Assembly (NCBI GenBank): GCA_948567375.1
Contig: OX419758.1
Span: 29,021,001 to 29,085,000 of the forward strand
Direction: 5' to 3'
Source of the DNA: Lunularia cruciata
Lineage: Eukaryota > Streptophyta > Marchantiopsida > Lunulariales > Lunulariaceae
DNA: 64,000 bases
The position numbers were made by a program, and so were the translations under genes. Below the pieces are notes generated by a model. That model saw only the letters and a list, made by a program, of their open reading frames with translations. It did no database searches and was not told where the DNA came from. This document shows, piece after piece, positions 1-11,517 of this stretch (its first letter is position 1; each line of letters opens with the position of its first letter).

Positions 1-141
1 TGTATGTTATGTGGCTCTTCTGGTGGAGCTGCTACTATGTTAGTGTGTGATAGCTGTGCGAGAGGATGGCATATGGCATGTATGACTCCTCCCCTCACGA
101 TGGTTCCTCATGGACAGTGGTTATGTCCTAGATGTACTTGA
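1..141 (+). CDS. C-terminal PHD finger of a Ty3/gypsy-type polyprotein (partial)
   Basis: This open frame enters from the left edge and ends at TGA 139-141. Its 46 codons form a complete C4HC3 PHD finger. The metal ligands are Cys1, Cys4, Cys16, Cys19, His24, Cys27, Cys42 and Cys45, with the typical GWH before the histidine and WLCPRC at the end. The same finger closes the pol reading frame of the minus-strand gypsy element at 31.5 kb, so I read this as the last part of a second copy whose gag, protease, RT and integrase lie left of the window. A PHD finger usually binds the histone H3 tail; here it probably replaces the chromodomain seen at the end of many plant gypsy integrases. The visible part has no stops, unlike the 31.5 kb copy, so this copy looks younger. 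Confidence 0.8.
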   Translation, partial: CMLCGSSGGAATMLVCDSCARGWHMACMTPPLTMVPHGQWLCPRCT

Positions 142-297
142 CCTATAACTAGTTCATTCTTTATATGGTATAGATTGCAGACAAGCGACTAACGATGGGG
201 CTCCATAGCATCCGGCCTCCTGATCTTTGCCCATTAGAGGGTATACCATATACTTAGAGTAGATGGCTATCTGGAGTTAGAGGGACCTAACCGCCAG

Positions 298-310
298 CTA
301 GGGGGGCGAT
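298..310 (+). other. Polypurine tract of the PHD-gypsy element
   Basis: A purine-rich run, CTAGGGGGGCGAT, lies directly before the TGTGGCAC start of the 3' LTR. The mirror-image tract occurs at the matching place in the element at 31354-31369. This is the expected primer site for plus-strand DNA synthesis. Bases 142-297 between the stop codon and this tract hold no other feature that I can see. Confidence 0.65.
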
Positions 311-415
311 TGTGGCACTTTAGAGTCTATGTATGACTTATGTGTGAGTTGTGCTTCTATAGTGTATGATGTTGACAGCGATGTATGTTGTGTAGCGATG
401 TATATACGCACGACA
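311..415 (+). repeat. 105-bp terminal block, left copy
   Basis: This block has TG...CA ends, directly abuts the polypurine tract, and is near-identical to 869-973. Confidence 0.8.
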
Positions 416-868
416 GTTGTCACGCCATTTGTAGTTCCGCATCTAGCTACTCAGACACTAGAGTTCCAGTGATAGTAGTTAGAGTTATTCTAGTAGTTTC
501 TCAGGGACTACTTTCCGACAGTCTAATTTGGTGTTCAGGGTACTGACTTCACGGTGGGGCCCACCGTCACTTTGCACCGTTCGCACCGTCGAGTGTGCCA
601 TCAGCGGGACCGTTAGGGTTCCAGTGCTAGCTCGAGTCTAGGGGGTATAGTTTTGAAGTGAGCTTCAGAGAGCTCACTTCTCTGATGTTGAGCCTTTGAG
701 TTCCTGGCTATGGTGGACAGAGGCCGGCGAGCGTCACCTGGATTCTCTATGCTTGAGTAGGTGTGGCTTGACTGTAATCAGTGCCTAGTTGTTGGCAGTT
801 TATAGAGTGACAGATCAAGTACTGATCTGAGTTGAGTTGAGTTGAGAGTGTTAAGCAAATCTGATTAT

Positions 869-973
869 TGTGGCACTTTAGAGTCTATGTATGACTTATG
901 TGTGAGTTGTGCTTCTATAGTGTATGATGTTGACAGCGATGTATGTTGTGTAGCGATGTATATACGCATGACA
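869..973 (+). repeat. 105-bp terminal block, right copy
   Basis: This is the second copy of 311-415, differing by one C/T near the right end. Sequence after 973 belongs to the older minus-strand gag region. Confidence 0.8.
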
Positions 974-1025
974 CTCTAGGAGCCATGGATGTTGTTTGTA
1001 GTGCCTTAGTGAGCATGAAAGACTA

Positions 1026-2560
1026 GGGAGTGTGACTTGTCTACTAGCCTTTCCTCTTTATGGATCCAACTCCATTGATGCTCCTTTAGGCTCTGGAGCA
1101 CAAACTGCACTCCTAGTCACTATTGTAGATGCATCTACATGTATTGCTCTACACATGAAGTCCAAGACGTCTCTATCATTATCATATGAGGTGGAAGCCT
1201 CAACACCCGAATCTGATCCCCTCGAAGCTATGGCCATGCTAGCCAATCCTTGTTCCAACTGCTCAATGCGAGTATCCATGGTTGTATCAAAAGTAAGAGC
1301 AAGTACTGCACCCCTACCAAGTGTGGATCCTCTACCACCACCTCATCCTCCATGACCTAGAGCTCTTCTACCACCTGCCATAGTTGCCCTACCACTTTGT
1401 ACTCTGGGTGTAGGTCAAAGATTTGGTCACTAATGTGACCAAATCTATGGCAATGCTCACAATATCTCTATGTTGACTATGATGCACCAAAGGTATCAAG
1501 TCTACGGTTGGGTGAGTGCACTCTCTCTTGCGGTGAGGTCTACCACAAGTCCAACAAGCAACACCACCATTCACTAGTTACTATTGACTCAAAAATGAAG
1601 GTAAGGGTCTAGCTACACTAGGCCCTCCACTCACTCCATATGACTGGGATGTCCTTGGAAACTAACATGGCATGGTGCACTCTGTTGCACTTTGGAAGAA
1701 GTAAAAACTATGGATGAGGTCTCCCTACCAAATCCAGATTTCACCACTCTCTCCTCCACCATGTTGAGCTCAATATGCTCAGCCAAACCAAAGACCACTG
1801 CCAAAGTAGCCCAAAAAACATAACATCACGGACTTTACATTGCAACTCCTTGTCCAATATCCCATACCAAAATTGGACTACTTAGGATTCAATGACTCCC
1901 TGAGTAAAACTGATCAGCCATCTCATGCAAGTGTATGTCTTGTGTAGGCTCTCTCCAGCCTTTTGTTGGAACTATTGCAAGCTCCTTAACTTATCTATCT
2001 GCACTCCCTAGTAGTTCTACCTCAAACACTAGAAGAACTCGACCATGGGGTTAAACCTTGGTACTACACCACCTCTTGTAATAGTAACTCCACTCATAGT
2101 ACCACCATCTCCAAGAGATCCACCAATGCTACTAGAGCTAGAACTTGTGGACAATCAATCTACCCTTACAAATTGAGCATGAATCGGTAGAGACATAGTT
2201 TGGAGACCAATATTGTCTCCATAGCTCAATCTCCTCCAAGTGAGCTCTCCTAAACTCATGACAGTTTTCCATCAATGGACCCTCCAAGTGCTAAAATAAC
2301 CCCTTCCATGTCACAAAAGGTGTGAACAAAGTCAAGTTTTGCATTTTTTGCAGATCACACCAACTATCAAACTCCTAGATAAAGTCATCCAACTCAATGG
2401 TACCCATTGTACCAAAGTAACACCTAGGTCTTTTGGAGGCCCCATAAATCTCATCCATGTCTCATAACAACGGCGTGATTACACCAAGTGCACTCTCAAT
2501 TGAATTAGCTCCTATGTCAAATTCCAACTCAAAGTCAATCTCCTCCCTCACTAGGACTTG
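1026..2560 (-). pseudogene. Degraded gypsy gag region
   Basis: Read on the minus strand, 2490-2130 gives gag-like stretches broken by stops (GTMGTIELDDF, then LFTPFVTWKGLF and REFRRAHLEE-like sequence). Next comes a zinc knuckle at 1556-1518, CWTCGRPHRKREC, of the C-x2-C-x3-H-x4-C form common in plant gypsy gag. Below it, a Gly-rich start at 1381 leads into MDTRIEQLEQ and an Asp/Ser-rich stretch to 1058, which looks like a gag N-terminus and so is in an unexpected order after the knuckle. No pol follows. The region is cut at about 974 by the plus-strand LTR. The simplest reading is an old minus-strand element invaded by the PHD-gypsy element, possibly with rearrangement. Confidence 0.55.
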
Positions 2561-3540
2561 AGATACAAGTTGATATCAAGCGCCACTCCAAGTAAACCCA
2601 CTACATACTACAATACTATCTCCTCCAAATCCCCAAAGAACTCTATCGTGACAAAGTAACAAGAAATTGCAATTCGTAACCGTAACCACTCCATGTACCC
2701 CACCAAGAATTATCACCAAGTGCAAACAACACTAACCAAACATCACCCACTAATGTAGCTCTAACTACAACAACTACACTAAAAGAAAATGCAACTTGTA
2801 ACCTACTACACAACACGTACTCTCACGATCTACAAGTCATAACTTCTTGCTTCACCAAAGAGGAACATAGGTAATATGATTGATCATTACTCCCACCTCA
2901 CTATCAAGAGCACACTAGAGCACCAATGCTTTAAAGTCAAGGACCTCACACAAACATGGTGCACAAACAAGAAGCAAAAAATAGAGAGGATACATTCATA
3001 GGAAATCTAAACAAAACCATTGCATCTCATAAATTAACACTAGACTTACTCTGCCACCATTTGACGTTTGACATAATAAGAGTTATTTATTTATTTCATA
3101 AACTACAATGATCACTAAGAATGAGATTAAACTTTCTCTTGCCAAAATCTAACATAAATACTCCAAAAAATTGACTTAAATAAGACATAAATCCCTAGAG
3201 TTGGCTGACCGTCAAATCCTTTGCTACATCTTCACTTGAGCCAGATTGGAAAGGTGAGGATCTTCTAATTCATGAAAATGGGTTCCCAATTCTACTTTCA
3301 ATTTTGCTTTTTGAGCTCAATTTTCCCCAAATTGTTCATGCTTTCACCTCCTAAGCTCAAATTGAACACTACTGCTTGAAATTAACTCTCTCCGGCTCTA
3401 AATTTGGCAAGTGTTTTAGCACACAATCACGCGCAAGGAAACCTGAACTACGATCAAGATACCATGATCCACCGAACTTGGAGATACCACCAACACCCTT
3501 AGTTCTTGCATGCGATCTCCTCCTACTCTCACTTATCAAA
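2561..3540. other. Leader of old gypsy element, no intact gene
   Basis: This AT-rich stretch lies between the LTR at 3541-3990 and the gag relic. On the minus strand a primer-binding-like TGGTATC occurs at 3464-3458, but it is 77 bp from the LTR edge, where a functional site would be adjacent, so I do not call it. No coding frame can be supported. Confidence 0.4.
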
Positions 3541-3990
3541 TGTAATTAGTTTGTTCACAACTTAAATCACAATCAATCAAATCAGTACTTGATCTATCAC
3601 TTAACAATCTGCCCACAATTGGGCATTGATTACAGTCAAGCCACACCCACTCTAGCTAAGAGACTCCAAGTGACACTTGTTGGCTTTCTATCCACTCTAG
3701 CCAAGAACTTGCAAGCTCAACATTAGAGAAGTGAGCTCTTTGGAGTTGCATTTCCAAGGTATACCTTTGATTTTGACTTGGATCTCCAACCCTTATGGTC
3801 CTATTGACGGCACACTTGACGGTACAAACAATGCAAGTGATGGTGTGCCCCACCATATAGTCAGTACCTTGAACAGGATATTTGACTGTTAACAAGTAGT
3901 CTATGAGTAATTGCCAAAATAGTTTTGACTACTAACATTATTACTTTGGAGTCCGAGCAATCTAGGTGTGATGCTACAAATGGCATGACA
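3541..3990 (-). repeat. LTR of an older gypsy copy
   Basis: This 450-bp unit reads TGTCATGCC...ATTACA on the minus strand. It is clearly homologous to the middles of the two PHD-gypsy LTRs (416-868 and 30799-31246 reversed). It lacks the 105-bp blocks that flank those. It sits upstream of the minus-strand gag relic, as a 5' LTR should. The five bases on each side do not match, which fits a 5' LTR rather than a solo one. Confidence 0.65.
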
Positions 3991-4800
3991 TAGACTAGCT
4001 TAGCTTGCAATCTCTAGAAGGAATCTTCTTGATTAGCTTGGTTTGCACTTTAAGAAAGAGGCTTTTAAGAAACTTCCTAATAAACTTCTCAAAAGCATTG
4101 TATGTTCATTCATTCAAGAAGTCCCAATGTGATCTTTCACTTTGATCTTCCTTTCTCCTATTTTTCTCCTCAGTCTTTTAAAAACATGTTGTGAAGCAAG
4201 GATATATAAATGAGGAATTGACTATCGCTTGTAACCAACCATTGTTCAAACATTGTGAGCATTGTCAACATGTATCATGTTGATGATGTGCCGGGATGTC
4301 TCTCCAAGGTAATGAATTTAGAATTTTGTAGAGGGTGGACTTTGAATGTCAAGTCAACAAAGTAGGATATTGACATTCCGTAGAATTCTTAATTTTTATA
4401 TTAAGCACATTTTATTCTAATATACTCACTATGCTTAGATAATAATGTTATATTAGTAATAATTATTGTTACAATCATAATCATTACGTAGTTGTCAATG
4501 AAGATCATGGATGATCTACTTGATTGATCTGCCTTAAATCCACATAATTTTTTGACATATGATTAAGATCTTCAAAAGACTTTATTTGGCTCTATACTAA
4601 TAAGCACATGTAGAGTGTTTGCTGTAACTCATAACCAGATCAGTTGCTTCACAAGCTGCACCTAACTATTGATCCTATTGGTTAAGCTTTTCAATAAGAT
4701 CGGGGACGAATTTAAATAGGGATGCTTCAACCAACCCCAATTAAGCTCTGACGAGTTGAAACTCATTAGTCACCTCAACTGGAAAGGAAGTGTTAAGTAA
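3991..4800. other. Intergenic, AT-rich
   Basis: I see no gene or clear element between the gypsy LTR and the 3' end of the RLE retrotransposon. Confidence 0.5.
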
Positions 4801-4880
4801 AGGAGGAAAAAAGGTGACCGCGTAGGAAAATTGAAGGATGGGAAGACCCATCAAGCCGTACAAGGGAGAGACAAAAAAGG
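4801..4880 (-). repeat. Conserved 3' tail of RLE family A, with hairpin
   Basis: On the minus strand, downstream of the RLE stop codon, comes a tail containing TTGTACGGCTTGATGGG, then CCCATCC, then CTACGCGGTCACC and a T/C-rich end. Positions 4837-4852 form a 6-bp stem (GATGGG/CCCATC) with a 4-base loop. Recognisable copies occur at 41094-41178, 46855-46905, 52750-52830 and 53760-53810. In R2-type elements the 3' UTR RNA is what the reverse transcriptase binds to start target-primed synthesis; this role is inferred here. Confidence 0.7.
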
Positions 4881-4890
4881 TAACATGGGG

Positions 4891-7800
4891 CTAAGCCCCA
4901 ATAGAGTCTGTATGAGAAATCTGCCCTACCGCACCTAAGATATCCGAGCTATGCAAGTCGCACGGTCTACACACAACTGGAGCATCCAAAGAAACATCAC
5001 CTAATGTGATTGCTCTCCTATGGATTGCACCAGCCACTGCCCTTTGTAGAGCAATGGACACACGCTGTCTAAAGTAAGCTACAAAGTATGAGAGTGAGAG
5101 TGGTACTCCCTGACGCCTAACATGATAAGCTCTCGTGCACTCCTTGACAAATGTGTCAAATGTAGTGTCCATCGCTCCATATAACTCCAAGGCTAGAGGA
5201 ACAAAGAGGTGACCTCGCTGCATGCCCCTATACTTGGAGACCTTACGACCTGCTGCTGCACTCACCGCCCATCTAGGGAGATGGGTAATCACTCCCTCCG
5301 AAACTATATCCCGCGTAGGGTCCGTGACCACGACATCCGCTATCATCACTTGATCATCTCGGACCAAGTATAAGTCTGCCTTGACACATGTTGTTTGCAA
5401 CGCATACAAACGCTCCCTCCAAGCTAAGTATCCACTCTCTTGTGCCATAGCAAACACTATGTCTCTAGTGGCATCATGTGTAGCTATCCTCTGTCCTCCA
5501 AAAGGACACTGTGTCATGTGGACCACCGCTGCATCTAGTGTGGAACCACACTCACAAGTGAGTAGTGAAGATGCAGATGGGTGGACCAAACCTAGGCGAA
5601 ACCTCATCGCTGTAGAGAAAGTAGCCGGTGCAAGTCGGAAAGCCCTAATGCATGGTCGAGCTAGGATCCACGAGCCTGCACCCTTGCCGGAGCAAGAGCG
5701 TAGACGTGCTCTAGTAGCCTGAAGAATGGACGAGTCAACTAAGAGAGAATGTAGCGTATGCTCACACTGTCGCTCCATCAAGGAAGACTGTAGGCCTCTA
5801 GTCCAATCTGACAATAGTGAAGCAAACAATGGAAAACCCTCTCGTGCTTGTGGGGATAGACTATCTCTTGTCTGCCGCAATAACACCTGGAGAGAAAAGG
5901 GTCCTCCCTCCACCTCTGTCACATAAGTCTCCAAAACCGGCCTATCAACAACCACAAAACAAGAGGCAAGTAGGGGTGCCGAGAGAGCCCAACTACCCAA
6001 AAATGCTATAGGTGCCATCTCCTCCATAGAAAGCAAGCCAACCCCACCACATGAGATTGGTAGAGCCATCTGTCTATGTGCCAAATCCCCTATCACACAC
6101 TCAAAAGTCCCTGGTCCAATAATATCACAAAAGACTCCCATAATCCTCCTATCAAATGCTCAGACGTGATAGGAAGGACAGTGAGAAAGGAACTGTACGG
6201 ATGAGGTAGGATGGTCAATGAGCAATGCTGGAAGAGAGTATACCAAATGCCACCTACGGATCTCCTAGTAATGGAAGGTCATCCACATGGAGAACATCCT
6301 CTGCAAAGGTAGCATCCAAGAAGCGTGTGACGAAATCCTCCGATCCTACTGGCACTCCAAGAACACGAAGTCCATCTATGGATGTGATACACCCCTCTGG
6401 AAGCTCAAGGTGGGGAGGGATACCTAAAGGGGACCATGCCCTACACTTTGACACCTTGACTCTCAAGCCTACTAGATGTAGCTCGGTAGTCAAGTAGTCA
6501 AAGGCCTGCCTAATCTGATCTACAGGGCCTACAATGTGTGTATCATCTGACAAGGAGTGAAATACACAACCTGACATGGCCCAAGTAGTAGATAAGAGAG
6601 CTCTAAAGTGAGCCATGGCAAATAAGGGCCTCTCCCAAGGATCTCCCTGTTGTGTACCAACAACTGACTCCAAGACGGTGACTCCTTCTTGTGAACCACC
6701 ATGCTGGTAGTAAAGGGAAGCAGGAGAGCCATAAAAAGACTGCACAAAAGGAATGAGACTCGCCAAGGATCCACCAGCCTCCCTAAGCTCTCTAAAGATG
6801 GATGCACGTGAGACGCTATTAAAAGCGTTCTCAACATTCACCTGTAGGATGACCCACTCCGGATGGATATCTAGGAGTGCTCTAATGCCTAGAGATATAG
6901 CCTCACATCCTCCAGGTGTAGCTACTCAAACTGATGTGGACTAAGGTGCTATCAAAAGTGAGGCTGAAGGACAATGGTACGACTGACCAAAGGCAAGAAG
7001 ATCTCTCCAATAGCAATCGGTCTAATGCCTCCCATGTCCTTCTCAATTGCAAGAAGTTGACTAGCACCTAAGACCCGACTAACAGATATAGGAATGTCTA
7101 CTCTCGCTACTGTTGCAGCCACTTGAAACAACTCGGTAAAACCACTAGAAGGATCATCTGCCTGGAAGCAATCTCTAAGGTGCTCATAAACCATCCCTGA
7201 CAAGCCTCCTGAGGAAAGGCGAGGGGCAGTGCACAATGCTTGTGCAAATAGCGACCTATCAAGACATAAAGGCTGCTCAGGCTGATAATCTAAGACCTCT
7301 AGTGGTAGTCCCTCTACTGCTATAGGATGCAATGAGCGTAGGGAATAGATGGTCTAATCAGTAGGACTCGCTATAGACAAAGGGTGTAGCGCTCGTGCTG
7401 CTCTACTAAACTCTCCCGCCTGACCCAATGTCCTACATCGTCGTAATCGAGTGGAATTTGTGGTATCCTATGGCGATGCATGTCTCCTAAATCGTGTAGC
7501 CCTAACAAACTCCTCCTGAAGCACTGCCCAATCCCCCGCTCGGAATTGACGAAATCTAGCCGCCACCTCTCTATGCCCCGCGCGTCTCCCTCTAGCATAA
7601 CGAAGACACCATCAAGGAAGTAGGAGGAATAGGAACCACGCTAAGTCGTCCAAGGGATCACGTGCCAAACGATCCAGTGGTTGGCGAAAAGCTTGTCTAG
7701 CCTCATCATGGAGTGTGCAGGGCAGCCTATGGAATAGACATGGACATGGAAAACTAGTATCAAATAACCCCAAAATGCAACCCGCCTGAGAAGCTAACCA

Positions 7801-8058
7801 CTCTCACGACTCGATCGGTATCCCTGGAGTGATCAACGAAGGTATAGAAGAAGCGTGCATAATCCCGAGTGTCACTGCAGTCGATGTGGTCGCTCGTCTC
7901 ACGTGAGCATCCCAAGTGGTCCAATCATAATCCTTGTGCATCCTTCCCACATGGATCTTTACCTCTTGTGAGGTAAAGCGTCGGTGACACACCGGGCATG
8001 GTGTATCCTGACCCGCTCTAGGCGACCCCACATGGGAAGGTGTAGCCATGGTTAGCAC
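4891..8058 (-). pseudogene. RLE-type (R2-like) non-LTR retrotransposon polyprotein, family A copy 1
   Basis: Reading frames from 8058 down to 4891 give one polyprotein split by frameshifts and stops. The N-terminus (8058-7804) has a C2H2 finger, CPVCHRRF...H-x4-H. The RT spans about 7332-6254: VENAFNSVSR, GTQQGDP and LSDDTHIVGP match RT motifs, but the catalytic Asp of the first motif appears as Asn (about 6842). The C-terminal 416 codons (6141-4891) carry CECG-x8-H-x3-C, then THDATRDI, ADLYLV-x9-AD and GRKVSKY. This is the CCHC plus restriction-like endonuclease layout of R2-type elements, with the usual PD written AD. In that group one protein nicks the target and reverse-transcribes its RNA. 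No APE endonuclease is seen, so it is not an L1-type element. It is not functional as it stands. Confidence 0.8.
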
Positions 8059-8320
8059 AAGAATAATGATAGTAATACATGATACTCTTCTTCATATTTT
8101 CTCATATTTGTAAAATCACAACCCCTCACATTCTAATTCACATAAAAAATAATCTTTCCAAACCCTAAAATTTATAAACTCTCGTAACTTTCAATTTTCA
8201 TCTCCAAAATATTCAAATTAAATTCATATAAAACTTAATTATGAAAACCAAGATATTAGAAATAAAAATTTCCAACCCATCACTCTCAATGTAAAGGGAT
8301 CATTCTCAACCCTAAAAAAA

Positions 8321-8475
8321 ACTAAAAATAATCATAACTTTCTACTCTATTCTCTATAGTTTTCAATCTAGATTCCAATAAAACCAAAATTGGAAAAAAA
8401 AAAAACTAAAAATCATCATAACTTTCTACTCTATTCTCTCTAGTTTTCAATCTAAGTACCCATAGAACCGAAATT
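8321..8475. repeat. Tandem duplication, ~84-bp spacing
   Basis: The segment from 8321 to 8392 is repeated at 8405-8475, sharing CATAACTTTCTACTCTATTC and a following TTTTCAATCTA. It lies in AT-rich DNA (8060-8480) just upstream of the RLE element. Confidence 0.7.
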
Positions 8476-8480
8476 AAAAA

Positions 8481-11400
8481 ACTAAAAAAATCTACTATTC
8501 ACTCGCTTGCTATATGCTAGAGAACACTCATAAATTATCAAAATTATCTCACGTCTCTCCCTCTTTCCTCCCGTCTCCACACTCTCCCGCATATCCCCCG
8601 CCATGTAATTATAGGGACCAAGACCTAAACCGCAGATCCCTCGCCATGTTAAAACACCATCGGCCATCAAACTTCTGGGCTGCCTATGATTAGAAAAGTA
8701 TTCAGCGCCGTTCTGTGGTTTCGTGGCGCAGGAGAGAGACGAACAAAAGAGGAAAACGGCCCGTACTTTAGTGGAGGATGAGCACACATGAGTGGCAACA
8801 TAGAGCATGAGCAAGGTTTCGATACATGAATAGAAGTTCCGTCTTCGAGGGACGCGGATTCGCTTACTTAAAGGGGACCTTTGCAGCGCGTTATTGCAAT
8901 GTCTGAAGCTGCTGAGAATGACGGGAAGGTTCACGCGGGGTGTTGTAAACTGGCTAAGGCGTCAGATTGGTAGGCCGAGCGGGTGGCTTCAGTGGCGTGA
9001 TGGTGCTTTGTGATGAGACAATGGAGGGGATCTAACTTTTTAGTTGCTTATCACACCAAGGTTCCTTGCGAGAGTTTACAGCTTGGTCGACAGTACTGGA
9101 ATCTGCACGATGGCGGGAGAGAAGGCGTTACTGGCTTGCTTTGCACTCTAGTGAACATGGCCATGATCGGAGCCACGAAACAGGAAGCTGCCATTTTCTT
9201 TCTACGCTGAGGCATGCTCCCGCTTGGACGCCAAGCGATCTTGAATGTTGACTGCTATCTAGAACCGCTGACATCATGAACCTGATTTCACTGTAGCTTT
9301 AATCGGCATCAAGATCGGCCTCGACTGCGAATGTTATGAAGTTCCACGCTGAGATCCCTGCTTGTGACGTGCTGGGCTTTCTGTGCTCGTCTTCCATTTC
9401 GCAAGCTAGGTTACTTGTCCTGACTTCAAGTTGGAACTGTGCATGGCTCTTCGTCATGATCTCACGGTTAGCTTGACTCTGGATCCCGCTGTTGCTTCAT
9501 GTTCCGTATGTGTACTCCATTGGCGAACGTGGAGCAGATTGACCCGAGAGGCCCTAGTTTCACCTCGAGCGCGTGTACTCCCGGATTTGAGTTCCAGTAC
9601 AGCGTTACACTAAATACGTGTTCAAGAGGGAATCCATGGAATAAAGTTGTCGCCATCTACCGTCTACTGTAATGGCTTCCATCACATGATGTGAGCGACT
9701 TGCACGATCTGTTGCCTTCACGTTCCATGGAAGGAGCTGATGTGACGGTGGCATTGGAATCTCCACTTATGAACTAACTTCTCTCGGACTGAAAAGACTT
9801 ACGGACAAGGAAACACAACGACATAAACTATTTATTGGAGTGAATGCTAAGTCGAGGCCAAGAGGATTCTCAATTATTGGTCGACGCACGGATATCTTAA
9901 TTAGGTGGGATGTAAGACTCTCCATTCGAATAAGAATATCTCCATTGATACTTTCAGATAACGGATTCTGACCTACTACGCATGTGTCCCATATACCTGG
10001 GGCCACAATCCTTGCCCCAAAGAGATCTCATTTGGTCAGTAAGATGGACTTGCACTCAAGCTGAAAATAGCCAGAACACTGACAGAGTGCTAAAACTCAA
10101 GCCACGACGAGCCTACGAAGTTCATCTTAAACACTCAGAAAAAAGAACCTTTACAGATAGAGTCTCAAAGACATGCATACCAAGCCTGGTATTTAACATT
10201 AACCTCTTCTGTACAAAGGACAAGTTCAATGAAGTCTAGCAGACAGATTTTGTGTTTCAACAGCCGCCTCCACTTCGAGAAATTCCTCTATCTACCCGCC
10301 ACATCAAAATCTTGTCGCCATGTTGGAAAACCGACCTTTGACCACTGCAAGGTGACATCTGCTAGTGTGCTCTACAAGAATACGAGTGAGCTCAAGTAGT
10401 GGTACTACAGCTGTGATAGGTAATTTCTTTGCAGAGAGTACAAAGCTCAGCCAAAGAATGGAGACTGAAGGTGGGATTGTAAGGAAAAAATGAGTGAATC
10501 TGTAGTGAATATAGACTGTACTAAGTATTGAAGCATATACATGGTCAATTATTATGTTAGATTATCTCTTCAGGGGCTGAAGGCTGAATGCTGCTGTAAA
10601 AGGGACTAACGTTGGGTTTACATCGCACCCATGCGGATACCAAATCCGCTGAGTTGACTATACAATGGTGAACTCTAGGTGCAGGGCCAGCTGACAGGAC
10701 TATCCTTGCACACACGACGAGTCTAGTTCCGTTCCTGGACCAACGGTATTATAGTTCAACCACTATCACCGATCCGAATGCAAATGTTCAGGATAGATGA
10801 CTACCCAACTTTGAAGCCCAAAAACTCCAATTTAGTCCCGGTCTCTATTTTGTACGTCCTGAAACATCCAAACAGAGCCACACGTTAGTTTAGCCATTGA
10901 TTGAGATTAAGGAACACCTGCTTTACTCCTTCCACTTGGTAACGGCTGTGACATCCTCTAAAGGCGACAGTAAGAGAGCCAATCTTGATAGGCCAAGAAG
11001 TTGTCCTCGCCAGTTCCGCTAAACATGCGCTCTCTACACAATATAGTCATATTTTACCCATGAATTTTACTGAAAAACCAGTTCCCTTCTGAGTGAGAAT
11101 TTACTTCTCTGCTACCTAAGCCGAATAGCTGGGTTCAGAAAACGATTAATGCACTTGGATATCGATATAGCTTCTACGAACGACACAGGTGAAGCTTGAC
11201 CTGTAATACTACCTTGATTAACTCATGTACAGCAGGTTAACATCTACACGATTAGTCCCACAATTCCACTCTAAAGCAGCAGTTTGAGACCTATGAAGCC
11301 ATCCCTTGACCCTCAAGCAGCTCGTTGAGCCCGCTTTGAGAAGTGCCTTGATACTCCGACGTAATGATTGGGAAAGAGAGCATTCACGAGAAGTTTCATC

Positions 11401-11517
11401 AGATGTAGTTGTTTAGAGATGACAGCTAGAAAAGTTTACCCATTGCAAGGGAGAGACTGCAGCATACCTGTTCTACTGAACCCTACGCTAATTTGCAATG
11501 TGCAAGTCTCTTACAGT
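8481..11517. other. Gene-island flank, no gene supported
   Basis: This stretch is less AT-rich than the surroundings and has only short open frames on both strands. None has recognisable motifs, although one on the minus strand (8934-8482) reaches 150 codons. Part of it is probably the 3' UTR and downstream flank of the minus-strand gene ending at 11518. Confidence 0.4.

Larger units (their letters stand above)
311..973 (+). repeat. 3' LTR of PHD-gypsy element with duplicated ends
   Basis: The segment starts TGTGGCAC just after the polypurine tract and ends CATGACA at 973. It has an unusual build: a 105-bp block (311-415), a middle of 453 bp, and a second 105-bp block (869-973). The two blocks differ at only one position by eye, and each begins TG and ends CA. 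The same layout recurs on the minus strand at 30694-31353. The middle alone recurs at 3541-3990 as a 450-bp TG...CA LTR. Either the LTR is 663 bp with repeated ends, or the 105-bp blocks are themselves the LTRs. The left end of the element is outside the window, so no target duplication can be tested. Confidence 0.7.

Noticed and set aside
3458-3464. TGGTATC as a tRNA-Met primer-binding site on the minus strand
   Set aside because: Only seven bases match, and it lies 77 bp inside the element instead of next to the LTR.
8482-8934. 150-codon minus-strand open frame next to the gene island
   Set aside because: Odd composition, no motif, no splice or start support; most likely chance.
10600-10720. 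tRNA-like stems around GCGGATACCAAATCCGC
   Set aside because: No full cloverleaf, and no A- or B-box spacing that fits a tRNA gene.
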